Assembly: GCF_036404855.1 (NCBI RefSeq)
Contig: NZ_DASWYS010000125.1
Span: forward strand, 1 to 44,953
Reading direction: 5' to 3'
Origin: Pelomonas sp036404855
Lineage (GTDB): Bacteria; Pseudomonadota; Gammaproteobacteria; Burkholderiales; Burkholderiaceae_C
Length of the DNA: 44,953 nucleotides
A program made the position numbers and the translations under genes. Shown here piece by piece: positions 16,769 to 25,490 of this stretch (position 1 is the first letter of the stretch; every line of letters begins with the position of its first letter). The notes beneath the pieces are model-generated. The model searched no databases. It was not told the origin of the DNA and saw only the letters and a program-made list of their open reading frames with translations.

Positions 16769-18361
16769 TCAGGTTACCGGCGCCGGGTTGAACAACACCA
16801 GGCTGTTGTGCAGCTTCCAGTGCTCGGACCAGGTCTTCCTGCGGCCGCTGGCGACGTCCAGCAGCAAGTGAAACATCGCCCAGCCGACCTCCTCGAGGGT
16901 GGCGTCCCCATCGGCGATCCGGCCCGCGTTGACGTCCATCAGGTCGTGCCAGCGGCGGGCCAGGTCCGTGCGCGTGGCGACCTTCACCACGGGGCACTCG
17001 GCCAGGCCGTAGGGCGTGCCGCGGCCGGTGGTGAAGATGTGCAGATTCATGCCCGCGGCCAGTTGCAGCGTGCCACAGATGAAGTCGCTGGCGGGTGTGG
17101 CGGCATAGACGAGGCCGCGCTGGTCACGCCGCAGCTTGTCGCCGGGCGACAGCACATGCGCGATGGCCGAGCTGCCGCTCTTGACGATGGAGCCCATGGC
17201 CTTCTCGGCAATGTTCGACAGGCCGCCCGCCTTGTTGCCGGGCGTGGTGTTGGCGGCGCGGTCGACGCGGCCGCGGTCCAGGTAGCGGTCGTACCACCCC
17301 AGCTCGCGGACGATGGCTTCGGCGACCTCGGGCGTGGCGGCACGACGGGTCAGCTGCTCGACGGCGTCGCGAACTTCGGTGTTCTCACTGAACATGATGG
17401 TCGCGCCTGCACGCACCAGCAGGTCGGCACAAAACCCGACGGCCGGGTTGGCTGTCACGCCGGAGAAGGCATCGCTGCCGCCGCACTGCACGCCGACAAC
17501 CAGTTCACTGGCCGGCACAGTCTCGCGCCGGCGTGCATTCAGGCGTTCAAGGTGCGGCCTCGCGCTGCGCACGATGTCGTCCAGCATGGACATGAAACCC
17601 ACGTGCACGTCGTCCTGAAGGCAGATGGTCTCGGGGCCGGCGCCAGCGTCACGTTCGTCAGTGATCGGGAACGATCCCGGCGGCAGCAGGCGCGCGGGCT
17701 GCAGTTTCTCGCAGCCGAGGCTGACCACCATCACCTCGCCGCCGAAGTTGGGGTTCAGGGAGATGTTCTTCAGCGTGCGGATGGGGATGATGGCGTCCGG
17801 CGCGTCGATGGCCACGCCGCAGCCATAGCTGTGCTCCAGGCCGATGACATCATCGACATTGGGGTACAGCGGCAGCAGTTCGGCCTTGATGCGCGCCACG
17901 GCCTGGGCGACGACGCCGGCCACGCACTGCACCGTCGTCGTGATGGCGAGGATGTTGCGCGTGCCCACCGAGCCATCGGCATTGCGATAGCCCTCGAAGG
18001 TGTAGCCCTCCAGGGGCTCGGTGGCGGGCGGCTTCACGGTAGCGATGGGCAGTCCCTCCAGCGCACGGGCCGGCGGCATCTGCAGCAGCCGCTCATGCAC
18101 CCAGCTGCCGGCGGGGATGGATTCCAGCGCGTAACCGATGGGCACGGCGTAACGCAACACCTCCTCGCCCTGGGCGATGTCGCGCAGAGCGACCTTGTGG
18201 CCTTGTGGAACCTTGTCTCGCAACACGATGCCGGCGCCGGGCACGCCGTCCGGCAGCCGCGTGCCCTCCGGCAGCCCCCCGTCGTTGGCGACGATGGCGA
18301 CGTTGTCCTCGTCGCGCATGCGGAGGGTCAGCGGGGAGCGTTGGGGGGAAACGGCATTCAT
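16769..18361 (-). CDS. garD: Galactarate dehydratase
   Basis: A 530-residue enzyme of the UxaA/GarD family that dehydrates galactarate to 5-dehydro-4-deoxyglucarate. An N-terminal SAF-like domain (to about residue 95, with DNVAIVANDGGLPEGTRL, VPQGHKVALRDI and IPAGSWVHE) is followed by the catalytic part with GYRNADGSVGTRN and IGLEHSYGCGVAID. Length and the opening match E. coli GarD (523 residues) better than altronate dehydratase. ATG 18361 is preferred because the frame extension to 18394 adds residues not expected in the family, though that start cannot be excluded. It is divergent from the GntR-type regulator, and the shared region carries a 28-bp palindrome. Its product is the substrate of KdgD encoded next door. 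Confidence 0.9.
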   Translation of the reverse strand: MNAVSPQRSPLTLRMRDEDNVAIVANDGGLPEGTRLPDGVPGAGIVLRDKVPQGHKVALRDIAQGEEVLRYAVPIGYALESIPAGSWVHERLLQMPPARALEGLPIATVKPPATEPLEGYTFEGYRNADGSVGTRNILAITTTVQCVAGVVAQAVARIKAELLPLYPNVDDVIGLEHSYGCGVAIDAPDAIIPIRTLKNISLNPNFGGEVMVVSLGCEKLQPARLLPPGSFPITDERDAGAGPETICLQDDVHVGFMSMLDDIVRSARPHLERLNARRRETVPASELVVGVQCGGSDAFSGVTANPAVGFCADLLVRAGATIMFSENTEVRDAVEQLTRRAATPEVAEAIVRELGWYDRYLDRGRVDRAANTTPGNKAGGLSNIAEKAMGSIVKSGSSAIAHVLSPGDKLRRDQRGLVYAATPASDFICGTLQLAAGMNLHIFTTGRGTPYGLAECPVVKVATRTDLARRWHDLMDVNAGRIADGDATLEEVGWAMFHLLLDVASGRRKTWSEHWKLHNSLVLFNPAPVT

Positions 18362-18397
18362 ATCCGGCGGCGGAGTGGCTAAAGTGCAATACATCTC

Positions 18398-18425
18398 GTT
18401 GTACGTCGTCTAGTTGTCGTACAAC
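18398..18425. promoter_or_regulatory. Palindromic operator between garD and its GntR-type regulator
   Basis: GTTGTACG (18398-18405) and its complement CGTACAAC (18418-18425) flank a 12-base core. Nested in the right half is TTGTCGTACAA (18414-18424), which fits the TNGTNNNACNA pattern known for FadR-subfamily operators. A related GTTGTA/TACAAC palindrome lies before kdgD. The neighbouring regulator most likely binds here and controls garD and itself. Confidence 0.65.
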
Positions 18426-18477
18426 TGACCTGACTTTAGACGCCGCATCCAGTTCAAAACCCCGGGAAAACCCGCGA

Positions 18478-19203
18478 ATGCACGCCCCTCTCACGCGCCG
18501 CCGGCCCCGCACGCTGGCCCTCGAACTGGTCGATTCGCTCGGAGACCGCATCCGCGCTGGCCGGTTGCAGGCCGGGGACAAGTTGCCCACGGAGGCCGCC
18601 ATCATGGAGGAGTTCGAGGTCAGCCGCACCGTCGTGCGCGAGGCGATTTCCAAGCTTCAGGCGGCAGGGCTCGTCGAGACGCGTCATGGCATCGGCACCT
18701 TCGTGCTCGGGCCCGGCGACGGTCCATCGTTCAAGATCACGCCGGAGCAGTTCAGCACGCTGCAGGACGTCATCGCCGTGTTGGAACTGCGGATCGGCCT
18801 GGAGACCGAGGCCGCCGGCCTGGCGGCCCTGCGCCGCAGCGAAGCCAACCTTGCCGCCTTGCGCAAGGCGCTGGATGCAGTGATCGCCGCCGTGGACGCG
18901 GGTCAAGATTCGGTGGCGGCCGACTTCCAGTTCCACCTCGAAATCGCCCGCGCGACGCAGAACAGCCACTTCGCCGACCTGATGGCCACGCTGGGAGCCC
19001 AGATCATTCCGCGCTCGCGGCTGGAGCCGGCGGCGGACATGAATGGAGAGCGCCTGGCCTACATGCGACGCGTGAACACCGAGCACGAGAACATTCTGGA
19101 TGCCATCGCCAACCAGGATGCCGAGTCGGCGCGCGCAGCCATGCGCACCCACCTCAGCAACAGCCGCGAACGCCGCCGCCGCGCGCAGGCGGGTGTTGGC
19201 TGA
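18478..19203 (+). CDS. GntR-family (FadR subfamily) regulator of aldarate genes
   Basis: A 241-residue transcription regulator. The N-terminal winged helix (residues about 10-75) has LGDRIRAGRLQAGDKLPTE, FEVSRTVVREAISKL and GLVETRHGIGTFV. The C-terminal all-helical FCD domain has VLELRIGLETEAAGLAA, FHFEIARA-like FQFHLEIARAT, and HENILDAIANQDAESARAAM, which together supply the usual metal/ligand histidines. ATG 18478 gives the expected length. It lies between garD and the kdgD operon, and similar palindromes occur on both sides of it, so it probably represses both and responds to galactarate, glucarate or an intermediate. The effector is inferred. Confidence 0.9.
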   Translation: MHAPLTRRRPRTLALELVDSLGDRIRAGRLQAGDKLPTEAAIMEEFEVSRTVVREAISKLQAAGLVETRHGIGTFVLGPGDGPSFKITPEQFSTLQDVIAVLELRIGLETEAAGLAALRRSEANLAALRKALDAVIAAVDAGQDSVAADFQFHLEIARATQNSHFADLMATLGAQIIPRSRLEPAADMNGERLAYMRRVNTEHENILDAIANQDAESARAAMRTHLSNSRERRRRAQAGVG

Positions 19204-19253
19204 GGTTCATGTAAAGCACCCGATATTGCGGGTTTTCCCCAGCATTCCCGGAT

Positions 19254-19282
19254 TTGACCCAAGTTGTACGATGACCTACAAC
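19254..19282 (+). promoter_or_regulatory. Promoter of the kdgD operon with overlapping operator
   Basis: TTGACC (19254-19259) and TACAAC (19277-19282) are separated by exactly 17 bases and form a good sigma70-type promoter. The palindrome GTTGTA (19263-19268) with TACAAC (19277-19282), 8 bases apart, covers the spacer and the -10 box. It shares its half-site with the operator at 18398-18425, so repression by promoter blocking is the simple reading. The first gene starts 70 bases after the -10 box. Confidence 0.6.
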
Positions 19283-19352
19283 ATAGGCAACCGCTGCCCT
19301 TTGCCGGCCTTGTTTCGCCAGTCATCCCAACTCTCATCCTGGAGACCCGCTC

Positions 19353-20264
19353 ATGTCGCCCCAAGAACTCAAAGCCGTCCTGCAAGCCGGGCTGTTGTCT
19401 TTCCCGCTGACCGATTTCGACGCCCAGCTGAACTTCGCGCCCAAGGCCTATGCCGATCGACTGGAATGGCTGCAGCCGTATGGCGCCTCGGCACTCTTCG
19501 CGGCCGGCGGCACCGGCGAGTTCTTCTCGCTGGAGCCGGGCGAGTACAGCGACGTCATCCGGGTGGCCCTGGACACCTGCCGAGGCCGCACACCGATCCT
19601 CGCCGGCGCCGGCGGTGGCACCACGCTGGCCATCAAGTACGCGCAGGAGGCTGAACGGCTGGGCGCGCAGGGCGTCCTGCTGCTGCCCCACTACCTGACC
19701 GAAGCCAGCCAGGAAGGCCTGATCGCCCATGTCGAGGCCGTCTGCAAGAGCGTCAAGTTCGGTGTGGTCGTCTACAACCGCGGCGCCTGCAAACTGACCC
19801 CTCAGAGCCTGGCCGTCCTGGCCGACCGCTGCCCCAACCTGATCGGCTTCAAGGACGGCCTGGGCGACATCGAGAAGTTCGTCGCCATCCGCCAGACGCT
19901 GGGCGAACGGTTCGCCTACCTGGGCGGCCTGCCCACGGCCGAGGTGTTTGCCGGTGCCTACAAGGCCATGGGCTGCCCCGTCTACTCGTCCGCCGTCTTC
20001 AACTTCATTCCCGGGACGGCCATGGCCTTCTACAGGGCTCACGCGGCCAACGACACCGCGACCTGCGACCGCCTGATCCGCGACTTCTTCCTGCCCTATA
20101 TCGCGCTGCGCAATAGGGGCGAGGGCTATGCCGTGTCCATCGTGAAGGCCGGCGCCACGCTGGTCGGCCACAGCGCCGGCCCGGTGCGCCCGCCGCTGTC
20201 GGACCTGGCGCCCGCCGAGGTCGACCAACTTGGCGCACTGATCTCGAAACTGGGTCCCCAATAA
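19353..20264 (+). CDS. kdgD: 5-dehydro-4-deoxyglucarate dehydratase
   Basis: A 303-residue enzyme of the DapA/NAL aldolase superfamily that dehydrates and decarboxylates 5-dehydro-4-deoxy-D-glucarate to 2-oxoglutarate semialdehyde. Visible marks: LLSFPLTDFD at the start, AAGGTGEFFSL, VVVYNRGACKLT with the catalytic tyrosine, and IGFKDGLGD with the Schiff-base Lys167. These segments separate KdgD from DapA. ATG 19353 follows a GGAG. It is the first gene of a five-gene operon with a binding protein, gudD, a semialdehyde dehydrogenase and a transporter, and it joins the galactarate and glucarate branches. Confidence 0.94.
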   Translation: MSPQELKAVLQAGLLSFPLTDFDAQLNFAPKAYADRLEWLQPYGASALFAAGGTGEFFSLEPGEYSDVIRVALDTCRGRTPILAGAGGGTTLAIKYAQEAERLGAQGVLLLPHYLTEASQEGLIAHVEAVCKSVKFGVVVYNRGACKLTPQSLAVLADRCPNLIGFKDGLGDIEKFVAIRQTLGERFAYLGGLPTAEVFAGAYKAMGCPVYSSAVFNFIPGTAMAFYRAHAANDTATCDRLIRDFFLPYIALRNRGEGYAVSIVKAGATLVGHSAGPVRPPLSDLAPAEVDQLGALISKLGPQ

Positions 20265-20297
20265 GCCGATCGACTGGAGAACCACCGGAGACGCCCC

Positions 20298-21260
20298 ATG
20301 AAGCGACTGCTGACCGCCATGCTGATGAGCCTCGTGACCGCTGGCGCCGCCATGGCGCAGGCTTGGCCCGCCAAGCCGGTGACCCTGCTGGTGCCCTTCC
20401 CGCCCGGCGGCTCCACCGACGCCATTGCCCGCTTGCTGGGCAACAAGCTGCAGGAGAAGCTCGGCGGCAGCTTCGTCGTCGACAACCGCGGCGGCGCCGG
20501 CGGCACCATTGGCACGGCGGCCGTCAGGCGCGCAGCGCCGGACGGCTACACCATCCTCGTCTCCTCCCTGGGTCCCCTGGTCATCGGCCCGCATCTGCTG
20601 AAGAACATCGGCTACGACCCGACCAAGGACCTCGACTACATCAGCGTCGCGGTGCAGGCGCCCAATGTGCTGGTGGTGCCGAGCGCGTCACCGCACAAGA
20701 GCATGGCCGAGGTTCTGGCCTTCCTCAAGGCCCACCCGGAGAAGATGAGCTTTGCCTCCTCGGGCAACGGCTCCAGCGACCACATCACCGCCGAGCTCTT
20801 CTGGCAGCAAACCGGCACCAGCGGCCTGCACATCCCCTACAAGGGCGGCGGCCCCGTGATGACCGACCTGCTGGGCAACCAGGTGGACTCCAGCTTCATG
20901 AACATCAATACCGCGCTGCCGCAGATCAAGGCCGGCAAGCTGCGGGCGCTCGGCATCACGAGTGCCCGCCGCTCCCCGGTACTGCCCGACGTGCCCACCA
21001 TGGACGAGCTGGGCATCAAGGGTCTGCAGGTCTATTCGTGGCAGGGCGTGGCCGCACCCAAGGGCCTGCCCGCTGACATCAAGACCAAGCTGAACGCCAG
21101 CATCGTCGCCACGCTGAACGCAGCCGACGTCAAGCCGAGGCTGCTTGAGCAGGGATTCGAGATCGTCGCCAACACGCCCGAACAGTTCACCACCTTCCAG
21201 GCCGCCGAGTTCGAGCGCTGGAAGAAGGTCATCACCGAACGCAAGATCACTGCCGATTGA
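20298..21260 (+). CDS. Bug/TctC-type substrate-binding protein (orphan)
   Basis: A 320-residue periplasmic solute-binding protein of the Bug family of tripartite tricarboxylate transporters. The signal peptide ends AMAQ; then come PVTLLVPFPPGGSTDAIAR and VVDNRGGAGGTIGT, the family signatures, and FASSGNGSSDH and IPYKGGGP. GGAG lies before the ATG. The TctA and TctB membrane subunits are absent from the operon, as is common for the many orphan Bug proteins of Burkholderiales. Being between kdgD and gudD it probably binds an aldarate, but it must use membrane subunits encoded elsewhere or act as a sensor; the adjacent GudP-type transporter may do the actual import. Confidence 0.9.
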   Translation: MKRLLTAMLMSLVTAGAAMAQAWPAKPVTLLVPFPPGGSTDAIARLLGNKLQEKLGGSFVVDNRGGAGGTIGTAAVRRAAPDGYTILVSSLGPLVIGPHLLKNIGYDPTKDLDYISVAVQAPNVLVVPSASPHKSMAEVLAFLKAHPEKMSFASSGNGSSDHITAELFWQQTGTSGLHIPYKGGGPVMTDLLGNQVDSSFMNINTALPQIKAGKLRALGITSARRSPVLPDVPTMDELGIKGLQVYSWQGVAAPKGLPADIKTKLNASIVATLNAADVKPRLLEQGFEIVANTPEQFTTFQAAEFERWKKVITERKITAD

Positions 21261-21266
21261 CTTCCC

Positions 21267-22598
21267 ATGAGCAGTTCAACCCCCATCATCAAAGAGCTGC
21301 GCGTCGTGCCCGTCGCCGGGCGCGACAGCATGCTGCTCAACCTCAGCGGCGCCCACGCCCCCTACTTCACCCGCAACCTGCTGATCCTGACCGACAGCGC
21401 CGGCAACACCGGCGTCGGCGAAGTGCCCGGCGGAGAGAAGATCCGCCAGACGCTGGAGGACGCCCGCTGCCTGGTCGTGGGTCAAGCCGTCGGAGCCCAC
21501 CAGGGTCTGCTGAAAGTCGTGCAGAAGACCTTCGCCGACCGCGACGCCGGTGGCCGCGGGCTGCAGACCTTCGACCTGCGCACCACCATCCACGCCGTCA
21601 CGGCCATCGAGTCGGCGATGCTTGACCTGCTAGGCCAGCATCTCGGTGTGCCGGTCGCGGCTCTTCTGGGCGAAGGCCAGCAGCGCGAGTCGGTCGAGAT
21701 GCTGGGCTACCTCTTCTACGTGGGCGACCGCAGCAAGACCGACCTGCCCTACGACAGCGCCCCAAATGCCGACAACGACTGGTTCCGCCTGCGCCACGAG
21801 GCGGCGCTGACGCCCGAGGCCATCGTCAGGTTGGCCGAGGCGGCCCGCTCGCGCTACGGCTTCAACGACTTCAAGCTCAAGGGTGGCGTGCTGCGCGGCG
21901 ACGAGGAGATCGAGGCGATTCGCGCGCTGCACGAGCGCTTCCCGCAGGCGCGCGTGACGCTGGACCCCAACGGCGGCTGGATGCTGAGGGACGCCATCCG
22001 CCTGATGCGCGACATGCACGGCGTGCTTGCCTATGCCGAGGATCCCTGCGGCGCCGAGGACGGCTTCTCCGGCCGCGAGGTGATGGCCGAGTTCCGCCGC
22101 GCCACGGGCTTGCTCACGGCCACCAACATGGTCGCGACCGACTGGCGACAACTGGCCCATGCGCTGTCGCTGCAGAGCGTGGACATCCCGCTGGCCGACC
22201 CACACTTCTGGACCATGGCTGGCTCGGTCCGGGTGGCCCAGACCTGTTGCGACTGGGGCCTCACCTGGGGCTCGCATTCCAACAACCATTTCGACGTGTC
22301 GCTGGCCATGTTCACCCACGTCGGCGCCGCCGCCCCGGGCAAGGTCACGGCCATCGACACGCACTGGATCTGGCAGGACGGCCAGCGGCTCACGAAAGAG
22401 CCTCTGAAGATCGTCGGCGGCCATGTCGAAGTCCCCAAGAAGCCGGGCCTGGGCGTGGAGTTGGACATGGCAGAGGTCGAGAATGCACATGCCCTCTACA
22501 AGCAGCATGGTCTTGGTGCCCGCGATGATGCGATGGCGATGCAGTACCTGATCCCTGGCTGGACCTTCAACCCCAAGCGCCCCGCGCTGGACCGATAA
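21267..22598 (+). CDS. gudD: Glucarate dehydratase
   Basis: A 443-residue enolase-superfamily enzyme that dehydrates D-glucarate to 5-dehydro-4-deoxyglucarate. The KxK motif of the barrel is FKLKGG (Lys203, Lys205), the metal-site segment LDPNGGW follows, and the catalytic histidine lies in WGSHSNNHFD (His337); these match E. coli GudD in order and spacing (446 residues there). The N-terminal capping domain has PYFTRNLLILTDSAGNTGVGEVPGGE. It starts six bases after the binding-protein gene, without a good Shine-Dalgarno sequence, suggesting coupled translation. Together with garD it lets both hexarates enter the same KdgD step. Confidence 0.95.
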   Translation: MSSSTPIIKELRVVPVAGRDSMLLNLSGAHAPYFTRNLLILTDSAGNTGVGEVPGGEKIRQTLEDARCLVVGQAVGAHQGLLKVVQKTFADRDAGGRGLQTFDLRTTIHAVTAIESAMLDLLGQHLGVPVAALLGEGQQRESVEMLGYLFYVGDRSKTDLPYDSAPNADNDWFRLRHEAALTPEAIVRLAEAARSRYGFNDFKLKGGVLRGDEEIEAIRALHERFPQARVTLDPNGGWMLRDAIRLMRDMHGVLAYAEDPCGAEDGFSGREVMAEFRRATGLLTATNMVATDWRQLAHALSLQSVDIPLADPHFWTMAGSVRVAQTCCDWGLTWGSHSNNHFDVSLAMFTHVGAAAPGKVTAIDTHWIWQDGQRLTKEPLKIVGGHVEVPKKPGLGVELDMAEVENAHALYKQHGLGARDDAMAMQYLIPGWTFNPKRPALDR

Positions 22599-22603
22599 GC
22601 AAC

Positions 22604-24055
22604 ATGCACAAGAACCTCATCAACGGCGAATGGCTGGACGGTCAGGCCGTCTCTCGCAACATCAACCCGTCGGACACCCGCGACGTCATCGGCGAGTACG
22701 CACAGGCCGACGCAGTGCAGGCCGAGCTGGCCATCACGGCCGCGACGGCCGCCTTCCCGGCCTGGAGCCTGTCCACGCCGCAGCAGCGCTTCGACATCCT
22801 GGACGCCGTCGGCACCGAGATCCTGGCCCGCCGCGCAGAGCTGGGCGACCTGCTGGCTCGCGAAGAAGGCAAGACACTGCCCGAGGCCATCGGCGAGGTT
22901 CAGCGCGCCGGCAACATCTTCAAGTTCTTCGCCGGCGAGGCGCTGCGCCCAGGCGGCGAGAGCCTGCCCTCGGTGCGCCCCGGGGTGGGCGTGGAAGTGA
23001 CGCGCGAGGCCATCGGCGTCGTGGGCCTCATCACGCCGTGGAACTTCCCCATCGCGATTCCCGCCTGGAAGATCGCGCCGGCCCTGGCCTGGGGCAATTG
23101 CGTGGTCTTCAAGCCGGCCGACCTCGTGCCCGGCTCGGCCTGGGCGCTGGCCGAGATCCTGTCGCGTTCGGGCCTGCCGGCCGGCGTGTTCAACCTCGTC
23201 ATGGGCCGTGGCTCGGTGGTCGGCGAGAAGCTGCTGACCGACCCGCGGGTGGCGGCCATCAGCTTCACCGGCTCGGTCGCCACCGGCCAGAAGGTCGCCG
23301 CTGCCTGCATCAATCGGGCGGACGGACGCATGGCCAAGTTCCAGCTGGAAATGGGTGGCAAGAACCCCATGATCGTGCTGGATGACGCTGACCTGGGCAT
23401 CGCGGTGAACGCCGCTGTCAACAGTGGCTTCTTCTCCACCGGCCAGCGTTGCACGGCGTCGAGCCGCCTCATCGTCACCGACGGCATCCACGACCGCTTC
23501 ATCGCGGCCATGGTCGAGAAGATGAAGGCCCTGAAGGTGGATGACGCCCGCAAGGCCGGCACGGACATCGGCCCCGTCGTCGACGCCAGCCAGCTCGGCC
23601 AGGACGTGGACTACATCGGCATCGCGCAGGCCGATGGCGGCCGGCTGGCGCAGGGCGGCCAGCGCATCGAGCACAACGCGGCCGGTGCGCCGGGCTTCTA
23701 CCTGACGCCGGCCCTCATCACCGACACCACGCCCGAGATGCGCATCAACCGCGAGGAAGTGTTCGGCCCGGTCGTCAGCGTCATCCGCGCCCGCGACTAT
23801 GACCACGCACTGGCCCTGTCCAACGACACGCCGTTCGGCCTAGCCGCCGGCATCGCGACAACCTCGCTGAAGCACGCCACCCACTTCAAGCGCCACTCTC
23901 AGGCCGGCATGGTGATGGTGAATCTGCCGACCGCGGGCGTGGACTACCACGTGCCCTTCGGTGGCCGCAAGGGCAGCAGCTACGGTCCGCGCGAACAGGG
24001 CCGCCACGCCGCCGAGTTCTACACCACCGTCAAGACGGCCTACACCCAAGCCTGA
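22604..24055 (+). CDS. 2-oxoglutarate-semialdehyde (2,5-dioxovalerate) dehydrogenase
   Basis: A 483-residue NAD(P)-dependent aldehyde dehydrogenase that oxidises 2-oxoglutarate semialdehyde to 2-oxoglutarate, the last step of aldarate use. The catalytic motifs are LEMGGKN (Glu249) and TGQRCTAS (Cys283); TPWNFPIAIPAWKIAPAL and SFTGSVATG are standard ALDH segments. The specific substrate is assigned from its position between gudD and the transporter gene in a KdgD operon, where this enzyme is required. Five bases separate it from gudD. A succinate-semialdehyde dehydrogenase would look similar, but the context argues against it. Confidence 0.92.
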   Translation: MHKNLINGEWLDGQAVSRNINPSDTRDVIGEYAQADAVQAELAITAATAAFPAWSLSTPQQRFDILDAVGTEILARRAELGDLLAREEGKTLPEAIGEVQRAGNIFKFFAGEALRPGGESLPSVRPGVGVEVTREAIGVVGLITPWNFPIAIPAWKIAPALAWGNCVVFKPADLVPGSAWALAEILSRSGLPAGVFNLVMGRGSVVGEKLLTDPRVAAISFTGSVATGQKVAAACINRADGRMAKFQLEMGGKNPMIVLDDADLGIAVNAAVNSGFFSTGQRCTASSRLIVTDGIHDRFIAAMVEKMKALKVDDARKAGTDIGPVVDASQLGQDVDYIGIAQADGGRLAQGGQRIEHNAAGAPGFYLTPALITDTTPEMRINREEVFGPVVSVIRARDYDHALALSNDTPFGLAAGIATTSLKHATHFKRHSQAGMVMVNLPTAGVDYHVPFGGRKGSSYGPREQGRHAAEFYTTVKTAYTQA

Positions 24056-24119
24056 TCCACCTCGTTCGGCAGACCCGCCCGGCAGAAGGCGGAGCCGCCG
24101 CATTGCCCGGAGACAACCG

Positions 24120-25490
24120 ATGAACACCTCCACCGTCACCTTGGCACAAGCCGCCGGCGGCAGTGCCTTGCGCACAAAGAAGCGCTTCGCCATCCTGGCC
24201 ATGCTCTTCATCGTGACGACGATCAACTACGCCGACCGCGCCACGCTGTCCATCGCGGGCCCGGCGCTCTCGAAGGAACTGGGCATCGATGCGGTGACCA
24301 TGGGCTACATCTTCTCGGCCTTCGGCTGGTCCTACGTCATCGCCCAGTTGCCGGGCGGTTGGCTGCTGGACCGCTTCGGCTCCAAGCTGGTCTACGCCTG
24401 CAGCATCTGCTTGTGGTCGGTGTTCACGCTCCTGCAGGGCGGCATCAGCTTCATCACCGCCAACGTCGGCCTCGCCGTCGTCACGCTGTTCGCGCTGCGC
24501 TTCCTTGTCGGCGCGGCCGAGGCGCCCTCCTTCCCGGCCAACGGCCGCATCGTGGCCTCCTGGTTTCCGGCCAACGAGCGCGGCACGGCGTCCGCCATCT
24601 TCAACTCGGCGCAGTATTTCGCCACCGTCCTGTTCGCACCGCTGATGGGCTGGATCACGTACAGCTACGGCTGGCCGGCGGTCTTCGTCGTCATGGGGCT
24701 GCTGGGAATGACACTGAGCATCGTCTGGTTGAAAGCCGTCTTCACGCCGCGCACCCACCCCGGCATCAATCAGGCCGAACTGGACTACATCGCCGCCGGT
24801 GGCGCCCTGGTCAACATGGACCAGCCCGGCACCCAGAGCCGCAGCTTCGCGCCCGACGCACCACGCCTGAGCTATGTGAAGCAACTGCTGTCCAACCGCA
24901 TGCTGATGGGCGTCTACGTGGGCCAGTACTGCATCACCACACTGACCTACTTCTTCTTGACGTGGTTCCCCGTGTACCTCGTCAAGGAACGCGGCATGTC
25001 CATCCTCAACGCCGGCTTCGTCGCCGCTCTGCCCGCCATCTGCGGCTTCGCTGGTGGCGTGCTGGGCGGACTGATCTCGGACGGGCTGCTGCGCCGGGGC
25101 AAGAGCCTGACCACCGCCCGCAAGACGCCCATCGTCATCGGCATGCTGCTGTCCACCAGCATGATCCTGTGCAACTACGTCGACAGCGCGGCGGTCGTCG
25201 TCGCCATCATGTCGCTGGCCTTCTTCGGCAAGGGCCTCGGCGCGCTGGGCTGGGCCGTCGTGTCCGACACCTCGCCCAAGGAGATCTCGGGCCTGTCCGG
25301 CGCGCTGTTCAACACCTTCGGCAACACCGCCGGCATCACGACGCCCATCGTCATCGGCTACCTGGTCAAGGGCACGGGGTCGTTCAACGCAGCGCTGGTC
25401 TTCGTTGCCGCGAATGCACTGATCGCCGTCTGCTGTTACCTCTTCGTCGTGGGCGACATCAAGCGCTTCGAGCTCAGGAAGGCGTCTTGA
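24120..25490 (+). CDS. MFS aldarate transporter (GudP/GarP type)
   Basis: A 456-residue inner-membrane carrier of the major facilitator superfamily, anion:cation symporter family, with about 12 hydrophobic segments. The opening TTINYADRATLSIAGPALSKELG, GWSYVIAQLPGGWLLDRFGSK and the central AEAPSFPANGRIVASWFPANERGTAS are characteristic of the GudP/GarP hexarate importers. ATG 24120 has CGGAGAC upstream. It is last in the operon, 64 bases after the dehydrogenase, and its 3' end overlaps the convergent pectate lyase gene by 17 bases. Uptake of D-glucarate and galactarate is inferred from family and operon. Confidence 0.92.
   Translation: MNTSTVTLAQAAGGSALRTKKRFAILAMLFIVTTINYADRATLSIAGPALSKELGIDAVTMGYIFSAFGWSYVIAQLPGGWLLDRFGSKLVYACSICLWSVFTLLQGGISFITANVGLAVVTLFALRFLVGAAEAPSFPANGRIVASWFPANERGTASAIFNSAQYFATVLFAPLMGWITYSYGWPAVFVVMGLLGMTLSIVWLKAVFTPRTHPGINQAELDYIAAGGALVNMDQPGTQSRSFAPDAPRLSYVKQLLSNRMLMGVYVGQYCITTLTYFFLTWFPVYLVKERGMSILNAGFVAALPAICGFAGGVLGGLISDGLLRRGKSLTTARKTPIVIGMLLSTSMILCNYVDSAAVVVAIMSLAFFGKGLGALGWAVVSDTSPKEISGLSGALFNTFGNTAGITTPIVIGYLVKGTGSFNAALVFVAANALIAVCCYLFVVGDIKRFELRKAS

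Noticed and set aside
19059..20594. A 511-codon minus-strand frame across the regulator tail, kdgD promoter and kdgD
   Set aside because: It runs through the mapped promoter/operator and antisense to a clear KdgD; its composition is typical of a shadow frame.
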